In this document: positions 36,151-44,196 of the stretch, one piece after another
How the letters are laid out: each line of letters opens with the position of its first letter
How positions within the stretch are numbered: the first letter of the stretch is position 1
NCBI GenBank assembly: GCA_018268675.1
Contig: JAFDWB010000089.1
Location: 281,713 to 345,712 of the forward strand
DNA: 64,000 nt
Source of the DNA: Actinomycetota bacterium
GTDB lineage: Bacteria > Actinomycetota > Thermoleophilia > Solirubrobacterales > 70-9
Direction of reading: 5' to 3'
Made by a program: the position numbers and the translations under genes
Notes under the pieces: model-generated
What the model was told of the DNA's origin: nothing
The model's input: the letters and a program-made list of their open reading frames with translations, nothing else
Database searches by the model: none

Positions 36151-36183
36151 CGCCGGCGGGTACCCCGGGCGACCGAGCCAGAT

Positions 36184-36507
36184 GTGAGCGACGTGCTGCG
36201 GCTGGAGAACTACGCCGAAGACGCCGACCGGGCGGGCGACCCCGACCTGGTCCGCCTCTTCAGGCGGGCCCAGGAGACCAGCCGGAAGGGCGCCGAGCGG
36301 GGCAGGTGGAGTTCGGCGACGTCTTCACGATCCGGCTGCTGACCGCGAGGCCGGTGGTGGTGGCGCGGGAGTCGGTCGAGGACCTGCTCGAGGCCGACCC
36401 GGAGAGACGATCGCGGGCGCCACGCCGCGGCGCTGCCCCGCGATCGCCCGTTCCGGCTGCTCGAACGGCTGCGCGGGCTGACCGACGAGATGACCTTCGG
36501 GTTATGA
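36184..36507 (+). pseudogene. Decayed, frameshifted gene at the island edge
   Basis: A GTG at 36,184 opens VSDVLRLENYAEDADRAGDP and continues to RRAQETSRKGAERGR, a plausible helical protein start, but the frame ends at 36,342. Coding-like sequence continues in another frame (VEFGDVFTIRLLTARPVVVA) and a third ends in LLERLRGLTDEMTFGL at about 36,507. At least two frameshifts must have occurred. The family is not recognised. Confidence 0.45.
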
Positions 36508-36558
36508 GATCGATGGCGCTGGTTGACTGGGCCAGTTTTTGGCTTGTTCAAGCGGTCT

Positions 36559-36614
36559 GAGTTGGTCCGAGTTGGACCGACCTTTGCTCAACTTAGTACC
36601 CGCCTAGTACCCGC
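36559..36614. repeat. Tandem direct repeats, candidate element end or integrase arm sites
   Basis: GAGTTGGTCC (36,559-36,568) is followed directly by GAGTTGGACC (36,569-36,578), whose last bases also make a GGTCC/GGACC inverted repeat. Then TAGTACCCGC occurs twice, at 36,594-36,603 and 36,605-36,614. Short spaced direct repeats of this kind next to an island boundary resemble arm-type sites of tyrosine integrases. No second copy is in the window and no tRNA overlaps it. Confidence 0.45.
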
Positions 36615-36646
36615 GCTGCGCCCACTTCAGCTGACGCTGGATCGCC

Positions 36647-38605
36647 CTACTCGGAGCCGGGGTTGCCCGAGGTCAGCCAAGTTCGTGGAATGAGCGCCTC
36701 TCCCCCGCGCCAGCGCTGCACAACCGATTCGGCGAACCACTCATCCTCAAAGTCCGCGTGATCGAGAGCGATTACCTGCAACCGACCGCCTAGTTGCTGA
36801 ACGATCTGGAACGTCAGCTCATAGAGCCGACGCGTGTTCTCGCGGTCGGTATCGGTCAATTCATCGAGGTCCCCGCCAGTCTCACGGTCGCGGGGAAAGA
36901 ATGCCTGGCTTGGCTGGTCCAACACGAGAAAGGAGGGCACGGGCCGTTGCTGCTCGATGAAGAAGCGCTGAAGCGCCAGGTACGACGTGAGGTGGTAGCC
37001 GACCCAGTTCATCCCGCTGCCGATCTCGCCGCGATCCATGTACGCCGGGGCGCCAGGAGTGTCCGCAACAATCGTCAGCCGGTCTAAGTCGATCTGGACG
37101 CCGTCCTCCGCATGCTCGAGGCCGAGCTGCACCGCCCAAGTCGTCATCTGGCGGCTGATATTTCGCAGCAACGACGTCGTACGGGAACGAACGGCGTCGA
37201 CGTCGAGTGACTCGGCTAGTTCATCGACCGTCTTCGTCTTGGCTGCCACGTCCTTCCGTAGCTCGTCGAGCTCCCGATCCCCGACCTCCGCTGAGGTCTC
37301 GAGGTATTGGGCGATACGACCACGAACGTAGCTCTGGAGATTGATCTCTTCCTCCCTGCTGCGAACGAGTTCGTCCTGGTCCGCAAGCGCATTGAGAGCC
37401 TGATCAGCGTCGCGGATTTCGTCTCGAGCTCGCCGTTGGCGGTCGAATAGCTCAGCTCTGGCTTTCTCGATCCTTGGGGTGTCTTGACGGGCAAGATCGA
37501 GTCGACGCTCTGATCGCCCTACGGCGCGCTCCAGCGCGGCGCGCGCTGAAGAACCAAGCTCGCCCAACGGCTGTTCGCAAAGGGCACAATGCGCCGCGTC
37601 CACCTCCTCGGGAATTAGTCCGATCGAAGCGAGGCGCGCGTGCTGCTCCGAGAGCTCGCCGGCATGGCTGTTGTCGGCATCCGCGAACTGCTCCAGCGCG
37701 CGTATCTGCTCCCCAATGTCTCGGACCTCCGCTGCAAGCTCAGCGCGACGACTTCGCAACCGGTCGAACTCGCCGCCGTTCTCGACGGGTCGGATTACCG
37801 CTGCCCGCTGACTGAGAACGTCTGCCAAGGCTCCGCGGGCCTCGGCGAGGTCGGAAAGCGCCAGCGGCTCGGGCAGCAATCCGACGTCAACGGACTCAGC
37901 GATGAGTGCGCCTGCACGATCCAGCCCGGCGGATCTTTCGCTCTCGGCGGCCCTGAGTCGCTGGTTGAGCCGGCGCAGCTCTCGGCGCCGCTCTGCAAGC
38001 TCCTCGCGTCGTCGCAGATCCTCCGCTCCCTGAGCTCCGAGAAAATACGGAAGGGTGTCCCGAATCGTTTGCCGCATCCACTCCCGGTTCTGGCGATGAA
38101 AGAGGATGTCAGGGTTGGCAATCTCGCCTTGCCCCTGAAAGCAATAGATCAGGGAATGAACAAACGATGCGCTTAATGCATGCCTGGTCTGACCGAGGTT
38201 CGGAACGTTTCGGTTGTCCTCGATTCCCAGTAGGCCGCCTAGATAATCACGAAGTGCTTGACGAGAGGTATTTGCTTTCAACTCCTCCAGCGGCGGAGCC
38301 GTAACATCGCCGATGATCAGCATTGCCTCGCTCGTGCTGTCGTCGCCTGATGGTGCCTCGCGGGCAATGAAGAATCTGGTCTGTCCTACATGCGCCCGTA
38401 GCGCATACCACAACACCGAGTCGCGTATCGGACCGCGGGGCGTGTGTGGCCTCTTTGCGCCGAGCAAGAACCGAACGATGTTGATGAGGCTTGACTTGCC
38501 AGTCCGATTGTCGCCGGTGATGACGTTGAGCTTGCCCGCGCGCAGCTCGATCGGTCTGGTGTCGCCTTCACGGTTGTAAAAGATGAGTTCGTCGATCTGC
38601 ATCAT
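36647..38605 (-). CDS. ABC-3C system ATPase (DUF3732, SMC-like)
   Basis: 652 residues from the ATG at 38,605, which overlaps the upstream stop (ATGA). The P-loop is VITGDNRTGKSSLINIV (about residues 27-43). Long coiled coils flank a CALCEQPLG zinc-hook-like CxxC near residue 350, and FLVLDQPSQAFFP supplies the signature/Walker B region, as in DUF3732 ATPases. These are the ATPase part of three-component ABC conflict systems. GC content is well below that of the host genes. Confidence 0.85.
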   Translation of the reverse strand: MMQIDELIFYNREGDTRPIELRAGKLNVITGDNRTGKSSLINIVRFLLGAKRPHTPRGPIRDSVLWYALRAHVGQTRFFIAREAPSGDDSTSEAMLIIGDVTAPPLEELKANTSRQALRDYLGGLLGIEDNRNVPNLGQTRHALSASFVHSLIYCFQGQGEIANPDILFHRQNREWMRQTIRDTLPYFLGAQGAEDLRRREELAERRRELRRLNQRLRAAESERSAGLDRAGALIAESVDVGLLPEPLALSDLAEARGALADVLSQRAAVIRPVENGGEFDRLRSRRAELAAEVRDIGEQIRALEQFADADNSHAGELSEQHARLASIGLIPEEVDAAHCALCEQPLGELGSSARAALERAVGRSERRLDLARQDTPRIEKARAELFDRQRRARDEIRDADQALNALADQDELVRSREEEINLQSYVRGRIAQYLETSAEVGDRELDELRKDVAAKTKTVDELAESLDVDAVRSRTTSLLRNISRQMTTWAVQLGLEHAEDGVQIDLDRLTIVADTPGAPAYMDRGEIGSGMNWVGYHLTSYLALQRFFIEQQRPVPSFLVLDQPSQAFFPRDRETGGDLDELTDTDRENTRRLYELTFQIVQQLGGRLQVIALDHADFEDEWFAESVVQRWRGGEALIPRTWLTSGNPGSE

Positions 38606-39099
38606 GGTCGGAGACCCCACCAAGCCATCGCGGTTATCGGGTCAGGCTGCTCGGCGAACCAGCGGCCGAGTAATCTGGACTTCGCAAGACACGCGTCGAC
38701 ATCTTCGCTGCGAGCCATACCTCGAGGACGGCGTCCGAGAGGAGCCGCCTCCAGGGTCCCGCCGCTCGACCGGAGGACACCGTGCACGAGCCCCAAACGG
38801 ATCCCGCCTGAAACAAGCGGTCGCAGAGCTCGGGCGCGGTCGCTGAGTCCTATCAACGCTTCGGGATGGCCACGGGTCCACTCTCCCATCTGCGACGTCG
38901 CATTGCCGGGCAGGGCTCGTCGAGTCGGGCCGTGGAGTGCCAAAGGTGAAATCAGATAGGCGAGCACCGTTGGTAGGCCTCGACCATCTGAGCGCTTCAT
39001 GTGATCGGCAACTGCGTCTCGGACGATCAGGGCCAGGAACGCCGGATTGAAGAGAGCTTCTTCTTCAAAGGGACGAGTATCAACCGCGGCGGCACTCAT
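38602..39099 (-). CDS. ABC-3C system middle component
   Basis: 165 residues starting at MSAAAVDTRPFEEEALFNPA (39,099), in ATGA overlap with the genes on both sides. The opening ALFNPAFLALIVRDAVADH and PLALHGPTRRALPGNATS are typical of the small middle component of ABC three-component systems. It probably bridges the nuclease/sensor protein and the SMC-like ATPase. No enzymatic motif is seen. Confidence 0.75.
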   Translation of the reverse strand: MSAAAVDTRPFEEEALFNPAFLALIVRDAVADHMKRSDGRGLPTVLAYLISPLALHGPTRRALPGNATSQMGEWTRGHPEALIGLSDRARALRPLVSGGIRLGLVHGVLRSSGGTLEAAPLGRRPRGMARSEDVDACLAKSRLLGRWFAEQPDPITAMAWWGLRP

Positions 39100-40316
39100 G
39101 CGGCCTCCTCGGCAGCGGTGTCGTCGCGCACCTCTGCCAGTCGATGACGAAGGTGCTCCAGCCACTCGGGGTGCCAACCGATCTCGAGGCGATCGGAAAT
39201 TACGTGAAGTGACCCGCGGGCCACCCAGCCCGGGCGAACGTCGCGACGGATCGGCGGAAGATCGCTGCGATCCAGTTCGACGAATCGCTCACGCGCCTGT
39301 CGCATCACCTCGTCTTCCTCAAGCGGAGGCTCATCGTCGCCAGCGGGGAGAAAGAACCGCTCCCAAGCCTCCTTGAGCTCACGGTCGTAACGCCCGAGCT
39401 CGCCAACCTCAAGCAAGCGATCACGCTGCCAGAGCGATCGCTGAGCAAAGGCGCGATTGTGGTCATAAATGCACTTCCTCAGTCGCTCGCTGCCCATTGC
39501 CACTATCCGCAACTGGGCTACGAATATGCGATCACTCTCCGAGACCTCTTCATCGGTCGGTTCTGGCATCTCAAGGACATCGATAGGGAGGTTCTCGTCG
39601 CGAAGCGAGTCCGCTATCTCCAGAAGCTGATCTTCGAGTTCGTCTGCGGTAATCCGATCTTGTCGTTTGTGTGCAATTGCATCGAGGTGGTCCACGACTC
39701 GTCTGTGCCACCACCCCCGAAGCCGATCAACCAGAGCCGGGCGTCTTTGCTGCTTGACGCTCTTGCGTACCGCGCGTTCGAAAGCTGGCTGTAGGTCGAC
39801 CGCGCTCGCCGTACCATCGACAACATCGACTCGCTCTAGGAACGCCCTTCGCGCGGTTGGATCGAGATCAAGAAACGCACGGTAGTACGCGGCATTGCCT
39901 GTGCTGGTTGACTCCCGAGCGGTTCGCTCCAGATCTCGGAGCGCAGCGGCCACATCACGCCCCTCTCGCACACGCAACCTTGCCGTCGCGGTGCCGGCAT
40001 TGGCAACGGCCAACAATACGAGCCGGACGTTGCTACCGCTCGGCTCGACGAGCCAGTTGTGAAGCGTCTTCCAAAGGTCGGGACTGGCGTCAGTCAAGGT
40101 CCGACTGGAGTCAATCGAATGCTTGCTTTGCAGCTTCTCCGTCGGATCATCCGTCTCGACGTCGTGAAAGACAATGTCGTCGAGCGTCTCCAGGCTCAGT
40201 GCGAAATCGTCTTCTGAGTCCATCCGCTCCAACGCCGCCAGAAGCGCATAGTCGACTTGAGCGAGGTAGCCAAGGGCGGGACCAGCGGCGCTGAACCTGG
40301 AGGTTGGGTCGGTCAC
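39096..40316 (-). CDS. ABC-3C system large component with nuclease-like N-terminus
   Basis: 406 residues, first gene of the three-gene operon. The N-terminus (residues 12-75: GYLAQVDYALLAALER, LSLETLDDIVF, EKLQSKHS) fits the E/D...QxK layout of the DUF4297-like PD-(D/E)XK nucleases found in such systems. The C-terminal part (about 240-400), ending in ISDRLEIGWHPEWLEHLRHR, matches the conserved ABC-3C C-terminal domain. A predicted role is cutting DNA when the ATPase senses invading nucleic acid. Confidence 0.8.
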   Translation of the reverse strand: MTDPTSRFSAAGPALGYLAQVDYALLAALERMDSEDDFALSLETLDDIVFHDVETDDPTEKLQSKHSIDSSRTLTDASPDLWKTLHNWLVEPSGSNVRLVLLAVANAGTATARLRVREGRDVAAALRDLERTARESTSTGNAAYYRAFLDLDPTARRAFLERVDVVDGTASAVDLQPAFERAVRKSVKQQRRPALVDRLRGWWHRRVVDHLDAIAHKRQDRITADELEDQLLEIADSLRDENLPIDVLEMPEPTDEEVSESDRIFVAQLRIVAMGSERLRKCIYDHNRAFAQRSLWQRDRLLEVGELGRYDRELKEAWERFFLPAGDDEPPLEEDEVMRQARERFVELDRSDLPPIRRDVRPGWVARGSLHVISDRLEIGWHPEWLEHLRHRLAEVRDDTAAEEAA

Positions 40317-40382
40317 AGCGCGGAATCTATCCCGTGCGAAGAAAGCACGAGTAATCGACCGTCCCTAATCGCTACTTAGGCG

Positions 40383-40610
40383 CTACCGAAGTAGTCTTGC
40401 CAGGTCCTCCCGGCTGAGATCGGCATCGCGCAGGATGCCAGCGAGGGTGCCGCGGCGGATTTCCCGGTGCAGCGGAACAACGAGTGCGTGCCGGCGCCCT
40501 GCCTTCTTCAGGCGGACGTGACTGCCGCGTTGACGGACGACTTCCCAGCCGTCCTTGTGGAGCGCCTTGATCAGGCGCTCGCCGGAGACGACCGGCTGTC
40601 GAGGGCTCAC
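40383..40610 (-). CDS. hicA: HicA-family toxin
   Basis: 75 residues with the double-stranded-RNA-binding-like HicA fold: SGERLIKALHKDGWEVVRQRGSH, where the His of GSHVRL is the catalytic residue, and a closing ILRDADLSREDLARLL. HicA cleaves mRNA or tmRNA when free. It overlaps HicB by 4 nt (ATGA) and follows it in the operon, the reverse of many hicAB loci. A CTACTT/AAGTAG hairpin lies just past its stop. Confidence 0.9.
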   Translation of the reverse strand: MSPRQPVVSGERLIKALHKDGWEVVRQRGSHVRLKKAGRRHALVVPLHREIRRGTLAGILRDADLSREDLARLLR

Positions 40611-40834
40611 GCCGGCAGCGGGATCTTGCGGCGGATCACGCCGCTGTCGAGCGGCTCGCCGTCTTCGCGCAATCCCTCGACGTAGAGGGCGACTGCCTCA
40701 CTGGCGTTCGCCATCGCGTCGTCGAGGTCGGCCCCCTGGGTGTGGAGACCCGGGAGGTCGGGCGCGTAGACGTGGTAGCCGCCCTCGTCCTGGGGCTCGA
40801 AGACCAGCTCGATTTCCTGGGTGCTGTCTGCCAT
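40607..40834 (-). CDS. hicB: HicB-family antitoxin
   Basis: 75 residues. The partial RNase-H-like HicB fold is clear: FEPQDEGGYHVYAPDLPGLH, then GADLDDAMANASEAVALYVE. No DNA-binding domain follows, so autoregulation would need a partner or the HicA complex. It neutralises the HicA toxin encoded immediately downstream and starts behind a GAGAGGAG ribosome site. Confidence 0.9.
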   Translation of the reverse strand: MADSTQEIELVFEPQDEGGYHVYAPDLPGLHTQGADLDDAMANASEAVALYVEGLREDGEPLDSGVIRRKIPLPA

Positions 40835-40877
40835 AACCGCTCCTCTCTAGCTTACGCCAGCGCTCGGCCCTGCTGGG

Positions 40878-42056
40878 CTAGCTGGACTCGCTCTCATCCT
40901 CCGTTGCGTCAGCGTCCTCCTCATCGTCTTCCTCGGAGAAAGCCGTCTCGGCCCACCGGGCATCCTTGGCGGGATCGGGCGCGTAGTCGGCGTAGATTTC
41001 GGTCGTCTTGTAATCGCGGTGCCCCATCCACTCCTGGATGTTTCGCAGGGGCGCTCCAGCGGCGGCCATCCTCGTGCCGAAGGTGTGACGGAGATCGTGG
41101 AAGCGGATCGAGCGGGCGCCGGCGGCCTCGATCGCAGCGTCAAAGCGCTTCCTCATCTTCGAGGCGTCATAGGGGTTGCCCGTCTCGGGATGGCAGAAGA
41201 CGAGATTGTCGGCGCCGGTGTAGTTGGAGCGCTCGAAATGCTGCTTGAGCTCGGCGGCGACGCGCTCGGGCATCTGGACCGCCCGGCTCGAGCGCTTCGA
41301 CTTCGGGGTGCCGAAGCGGCCGCGCGTGTAGTTGCGCCGCACGCGGATCAGACCGGCCTTCCAATCCACGTCTTTCCAGCGCAGGGCGATCAACTCGCCC
41401 TGGCGCAGGCCGGTCATGGCGGCGGTCAGATAGAGCGGCCGATCGACGTGGCCGAGAACGTCACCGGGTACCTGCTGAAGCAGCGCCTCGAGTTCCTCCA
41501 GGTCGATGTAGTGGATGTCGGGATCGGTGCCGGCGGGTCGAGGCCGTTCGGCTTCGGCGACCACATTGCTCTGTGCCCAACCGCGCTTGACCGCGAAAGC
41601 GAATAGGCCGTGGAGGAAGATCAGGTGGTTGCTGATCGTCTTCGGCGAGCGACCAGCCGCCCTCATCGTCGAGACGTAGCCCTCGATGTCGGCGGCCTTG
41701 TAGCGGTCGGCCGTCTTCTTCGGCAGCCCCTGCTCGGCCTTGTTCAGGATGCCCTCGTAGTCCTGCACGGTCGACGGCTTGCGTTCGAGGAAATCGCGGA
41801 CGTGGGCGATGTAGGCGTCGCCGGCCTCGCGCAGCGTCAGGCGTTCCTGCGAGTTTGGCTTCAGCTCGCGCATCAGCCGCCGCATCTCCTTCTCGGCCTG
41901 CGCCTTGGTCATGCCGTCTCGGCTGCCCCGTTTGCGCTGAGCGCCGATCTTGCGCTTGATCTGGCGGCTGCCCACGTACCACTTCGCGTACCAGGAACCG
42001 CGATGCGGATAGAGCGAGCCGGAGCCGTACGCTCGTCGCTTTCCTCTCGTACTCAT
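40878..42056 (-). CDS. int: Tyrosine integrase of the conjugative element
   Basis: 392 residues. A SAM-like core-binding domain (about 85-165) precedes the catalytic domain with the tetrad: Arg in TGLRQGELIALRW, His-x-x-Arg in HDLRHTFGTRM, and HRDYKTTEIYADY with the nucleophilic Tyr. The N-terminus has an arm-binding AP2-like region (GSLYPHRGSWYAKWYVGSRQ). The excisionase-like gene lies 12 nt upstream. It is the best candidate for integrating this element. Confidence 0.9.
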   Translation of the reverse strand: MSTRGKRRAYGSGSLYPHRGSWYAKWYVGSRQIKRKIGAQRKRGSRDGMTKAQAEKEMRRLMRELKPNSQERLTLREAGDAYIAHVRDFLERKPSTVQDYEGILNKAEQGLPKKTADRYKAADIEGYVSTMRAAGRSPKTISNHLIFLHGLFAFAVKRGWAQSNVVAEAERPRPAGTDPDIHYIDLEELEALLQQVPGDVLGHVDRPLYLTAAMTGLRQGELIALRWKDVDWKAGLIRVRRNYTRGRFGTPKSKRSSRAVQMPERVAAELKQHFERSNYTGADNLVFCHPETGNPYDASKMRKRFDAAIEAAGARSIRFHDLRHTFGTRMAAAGAPLRNIQEWMGHRDYKTTEIYADYAPDPAKDARWAETAFSEEDDEEDADATEDESESS

Positions 42057-42068
42057 CGAGCTCGCCCT

Positions 42069-42302
42069 CTAGGGCCGCCCGCCGGGCGACTCGATCTGGT
42101 CCAGCCAGGCGAGGATCGACTCGCGGCGGTAGCGGCGGGTGCGGCCGAGCGAGACGGTCGGAATCCGCCCTTCACGCGAGAGCTGCCAGACGTACTCGTG
42201 GGACACGCCGAGCAGCTCCGCGACCTCCTCCGCGGTCCACAGCGGCGTCCCAGATCCGTCTGAGTCCACCCCCGCCACGCGCAGGTGATCAGTGCTCGCC
42301 AT
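42069..42302 (-). CDS. xis: Excisionase-like HTH protein
   Basis: 77 residues from the ATG at 42,302. The MerR/excisionase helix-turn-helix reads LWTAEEVAELLGVSHEYVWQ, then LSREGRIPTVSLGRTRRYRR. It precedes the integrase gene by 12 nt, the standard actinobacterial xis-int order. It probably directs excision or regulates int. The 190 bp upstream show no further gene. Confidence 0.85.
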   Translation of the reverse strand: MASTDHLRVAGVDSDGSGTPLWTAEEVAELLGVSHEYVWQLSREGRIPTVSLGRTRRYRRESILAWLDQIESPGGRP

Positions 42303-42494
42303 CTCGGCCTCTCGTAGCCGGCGCCGGTTTGCATGCGCGAGCCAGGGGGGCCGCCGTGGCGCTCTCCGCGGTGGGATCGCATCGGCTTCCAAGTCGCCGG
42401 GGCGCCAGATTCGCCCCCCGGTCGGCGGCGCGCACAATTCGCGCAGGCAGACCGGCGCCGGCGCGATAGGGGTTTTGGAATCCGGGCCGCGCCA

Positions 42495-43505
42495 TCACAG
42501 CCCGGGTGCGTGACGGAGGAGAAAGCCGCCGAGGTATTCAGCCGAGAAGATCCGTTCCGGGATGAAGCCCGGGCCGTGGCCGGCAAACCACTGGCCTGAC
42601 GTGCCCCAGTAGCGCTTGCTCGCCGAGGTCACGCCCGGCATGAACTCGATGAACGTGTGGGCGTCACCGCCGTATGGCTTGTCGTAGATCGAGACCCAGC
42701 GACCCGGTCCTGGTTCGCCCCAACCGGCCAGCCCGATCGTGTCCATGGTTGGGTTGCCGAAGCCACCCACCTGGAGGAGATGCGATACGGCCGAGCTGCA
42801 GTCGAACGGGCCGTTTGGCGGAGTCGGCGTAGAGCTGTGCGAGCCGCCGTAGATGTATTCGGTGTGCGGTCGGAGAAGGCTGAGGCGTTCCGCCTCGGCG
42901 ACCATCCGTGCGACCGCTTCGTTCGGAGCGGTCGACGCGCCGCAACCAGAGACCGAAACGGCGACCGCTTCGCCCGCGCCAGCGGAGAAGCGCTTGGCGT
43001 AGCTCAGAACCTTTTCGACATACCAGTCGGCGTGGTTGTACGCGAAGATCGCGGCCCACCAGTCCCCAGGCGCTCCCGAGTCGTGGAGGTAGTTGGCCGC
43101 GCTGAAAATCGCATCGGCGGCGTTGAAGATGTCCTTGGTGCCGTCGCCGTTTCCGTCGACGCCCCACTCGGCAAAGGTGGAGGGCAGAAACGCCATCCAT
43201 CCCTCGGCGCCGGCGGCGGAGGTCGCGACGTTCTCGCCAAAGGACGTCTCGACGAAATTGATCGCGGCGAGGACCGCGGGACCCTTGGGGCCGAGCCGGT
43301 ACCTCGCCGCCGCTTCCTCGTACAGAGGGACGAGCTTCGGCGGCACGTGCTTGTTGAGGGCCCCGGTTACTTCGCCCGAGCCGCAGCTGCTCGAGGACGA
43401 TCCGGCGATCGCAATCGCCAGGACGATGGCGACGAGGCCGAGAAGGAAGGCAGCGGGCGTCCCGAGGATCAGGAGTGGCGCCCGAGGGGATCGTGCCGCC
43501 TCCAC
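42495..43505 (-). CDS. Conjugation cell-wall hydrolase: lytic transglycosylase plus NlpC/P60
   Basis: 336 residues. One N-terminal transmembrane helix (about 10-34), then a lytic-transglycosylase domain with the catalytic Glu in INFVETSFGENV and DGNGDGTKDIFNAADAI, then an NlpC/P60 endopeptidase domain with Cys in GPFDCSSAVSHLL and His in GGDAHTFIEF. Such VirB1-like enzymes open the peptidoglycan for the transfer channel. The next gene, a lipoprotein, lies 7 nt upstream in the same operon. Confidence 0.85.
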   Translation of the reverse strand: MEAARSPRAPLLILGTPAAFLLGLVAIVLAIAIAGSSSSSCGSGEVTGALNKHVPPKLVPLYEEAAARYRLGPKGPAVLAAINFVETSFGENVATSAAGAEGWMAFLPSTFAEWGVDGNGDGTKDIFNAADAIFSAANYLHDSGAPGDWWAAIFAYNHADWYVEKVLSYAKRFSAGAGEAVAVSVSGCGASTAPNEAVARMVAEAERLSLLRPHTEYIYGGSHSSTPTPPNGPFDCSSAVSHLLQVGGFGNPTMDTIGLAGWGEPGPGRWVSIYDKPYGGDAHTFIEFMPGVTSASKRYWGTSGQWFAGHGPGFIPERIFSAEYLGGFLLRHAPGL

Positions 43506-43512
43506 CTCGACC

Positions 43513-44031
43513 TCATTCCGGCGTCGAGATGGCGACGACGCGCCAGTTCGCGTTCTGGCGCGCCAGACTGAAGCTGATCGAGAATCGCTGCCCCGCTGCC
43601 GAGACGATCTCGAGCGTCGCGTCGACCCGGCGGTCGCCGGCCTCGGTTAGCGCGAGCTCGCCAGTCCGCGCAGTCGTGCTCTGCAGCGAGGTCGGTACGC
43701 GGGTCGCGGCGGCAGCGACATCGCGAGCGACGGCTGGCGTGGCCCCAGGCAGCGCCGGCGTGGGCTGCATATATATGGAGCGGGCGTAGGCGTCGGCGAA
43801 GCGACGCGCAGTCGTCGTCGCGGCGGCGAGCTGCGCCGGCGGGAGTGGCGCAGCCCGCTCGCCAACGACGAGGGGTCTGGATTGCGGGGAATGAAGGGAG
43901 CCCCCGCATCCGACGACGGAGAGGGCCGCCCCGAGCGCCAGCAATGCGGCGGTTCGAGACCGTCTGATCGCCGACAGCGGGCGGCCGCGGAGCCACCAGG
44001 CGGGCGCGCGGCTGTCGGCGGGACTCTCCAT
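43513..44031 (-). CDS. Lipoprotein with VirB8/NTF2-like fold
   Basis: 172 residues. A lipobox (LSVVGCGGS) follows a hydrophobic signal, so Cys42 or so is the lipidated residue. The mature part (about 75-170) has the helix-strand order of NTF2-like VirB8/TcpC domains, ending in FSLARQNANWRVVAISTPE. It probably sits on the outer membrane face as a transfer-channel subunit. It is transcribed away from the sigma-like gene at 44,197, sharing the divergent promoter region. Confidence 0.65.
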   Translation of the reverse strand: MESPADSRAPAWWLRGRPLSAIRRSRTAALLALGAALSVVGCGGSLHSPQSRPLVVGERAAPLPPAQLAAATTTARRFADAYARSIYMQPTPALPGATPAVARDVAAAATRVPTSLQSTTARTGELALTEAGDRRVDATLEIVSAAGQRFSISFSLARQNANWRVVAISTPE

Positions 44032-44063
44032 CTGCGCTCCCGTTGTCGAAATAGAGGTGCATC

Positions 44064-44115
44064 TGTATGGGAGAAATTCGCCCCATACAACGGCGCATCT
44101 GACTTGACCACGTAG
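44064..44115. promoter_or_regulatory. Divergent operator with paired CCCATACA motifs
   Basis: TGTATGGG (44,064-44,071) and CCCATACA (44,082-44,089) form a perfect 8-bp inverted repeat with a 10-bp spacer between two divergent genes. The plus copy continues as TGACTTGACCACGTAG (44,100-44,115), closely matching 45,570-45,585 with identical spacing. TTGACC at 44,104 may be a -35 box, but no -10 box is clear. Confidence 0.55.
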
Positions 44116-44196
44116 TGCGGGACCCGGCCGCTCAGGGGTCGTTTTTCCGCTCTGGAAAGCTCTTTTGGAGCGCTAGGATTTGGCCGGAGGAATTCC

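Noticed and set aside
36500..36650. Possible tRNA gene overlapping the island end
   Set aside because: No cloverleaf or TpsiC-arm-like sequence could be built here, and none was found elsewhere in the window.
40383..40834. HicBA as a novel two-gene system
   Set aside because: Both proteins match the known HicA and HicB families; only the gene order is slightly unusual.
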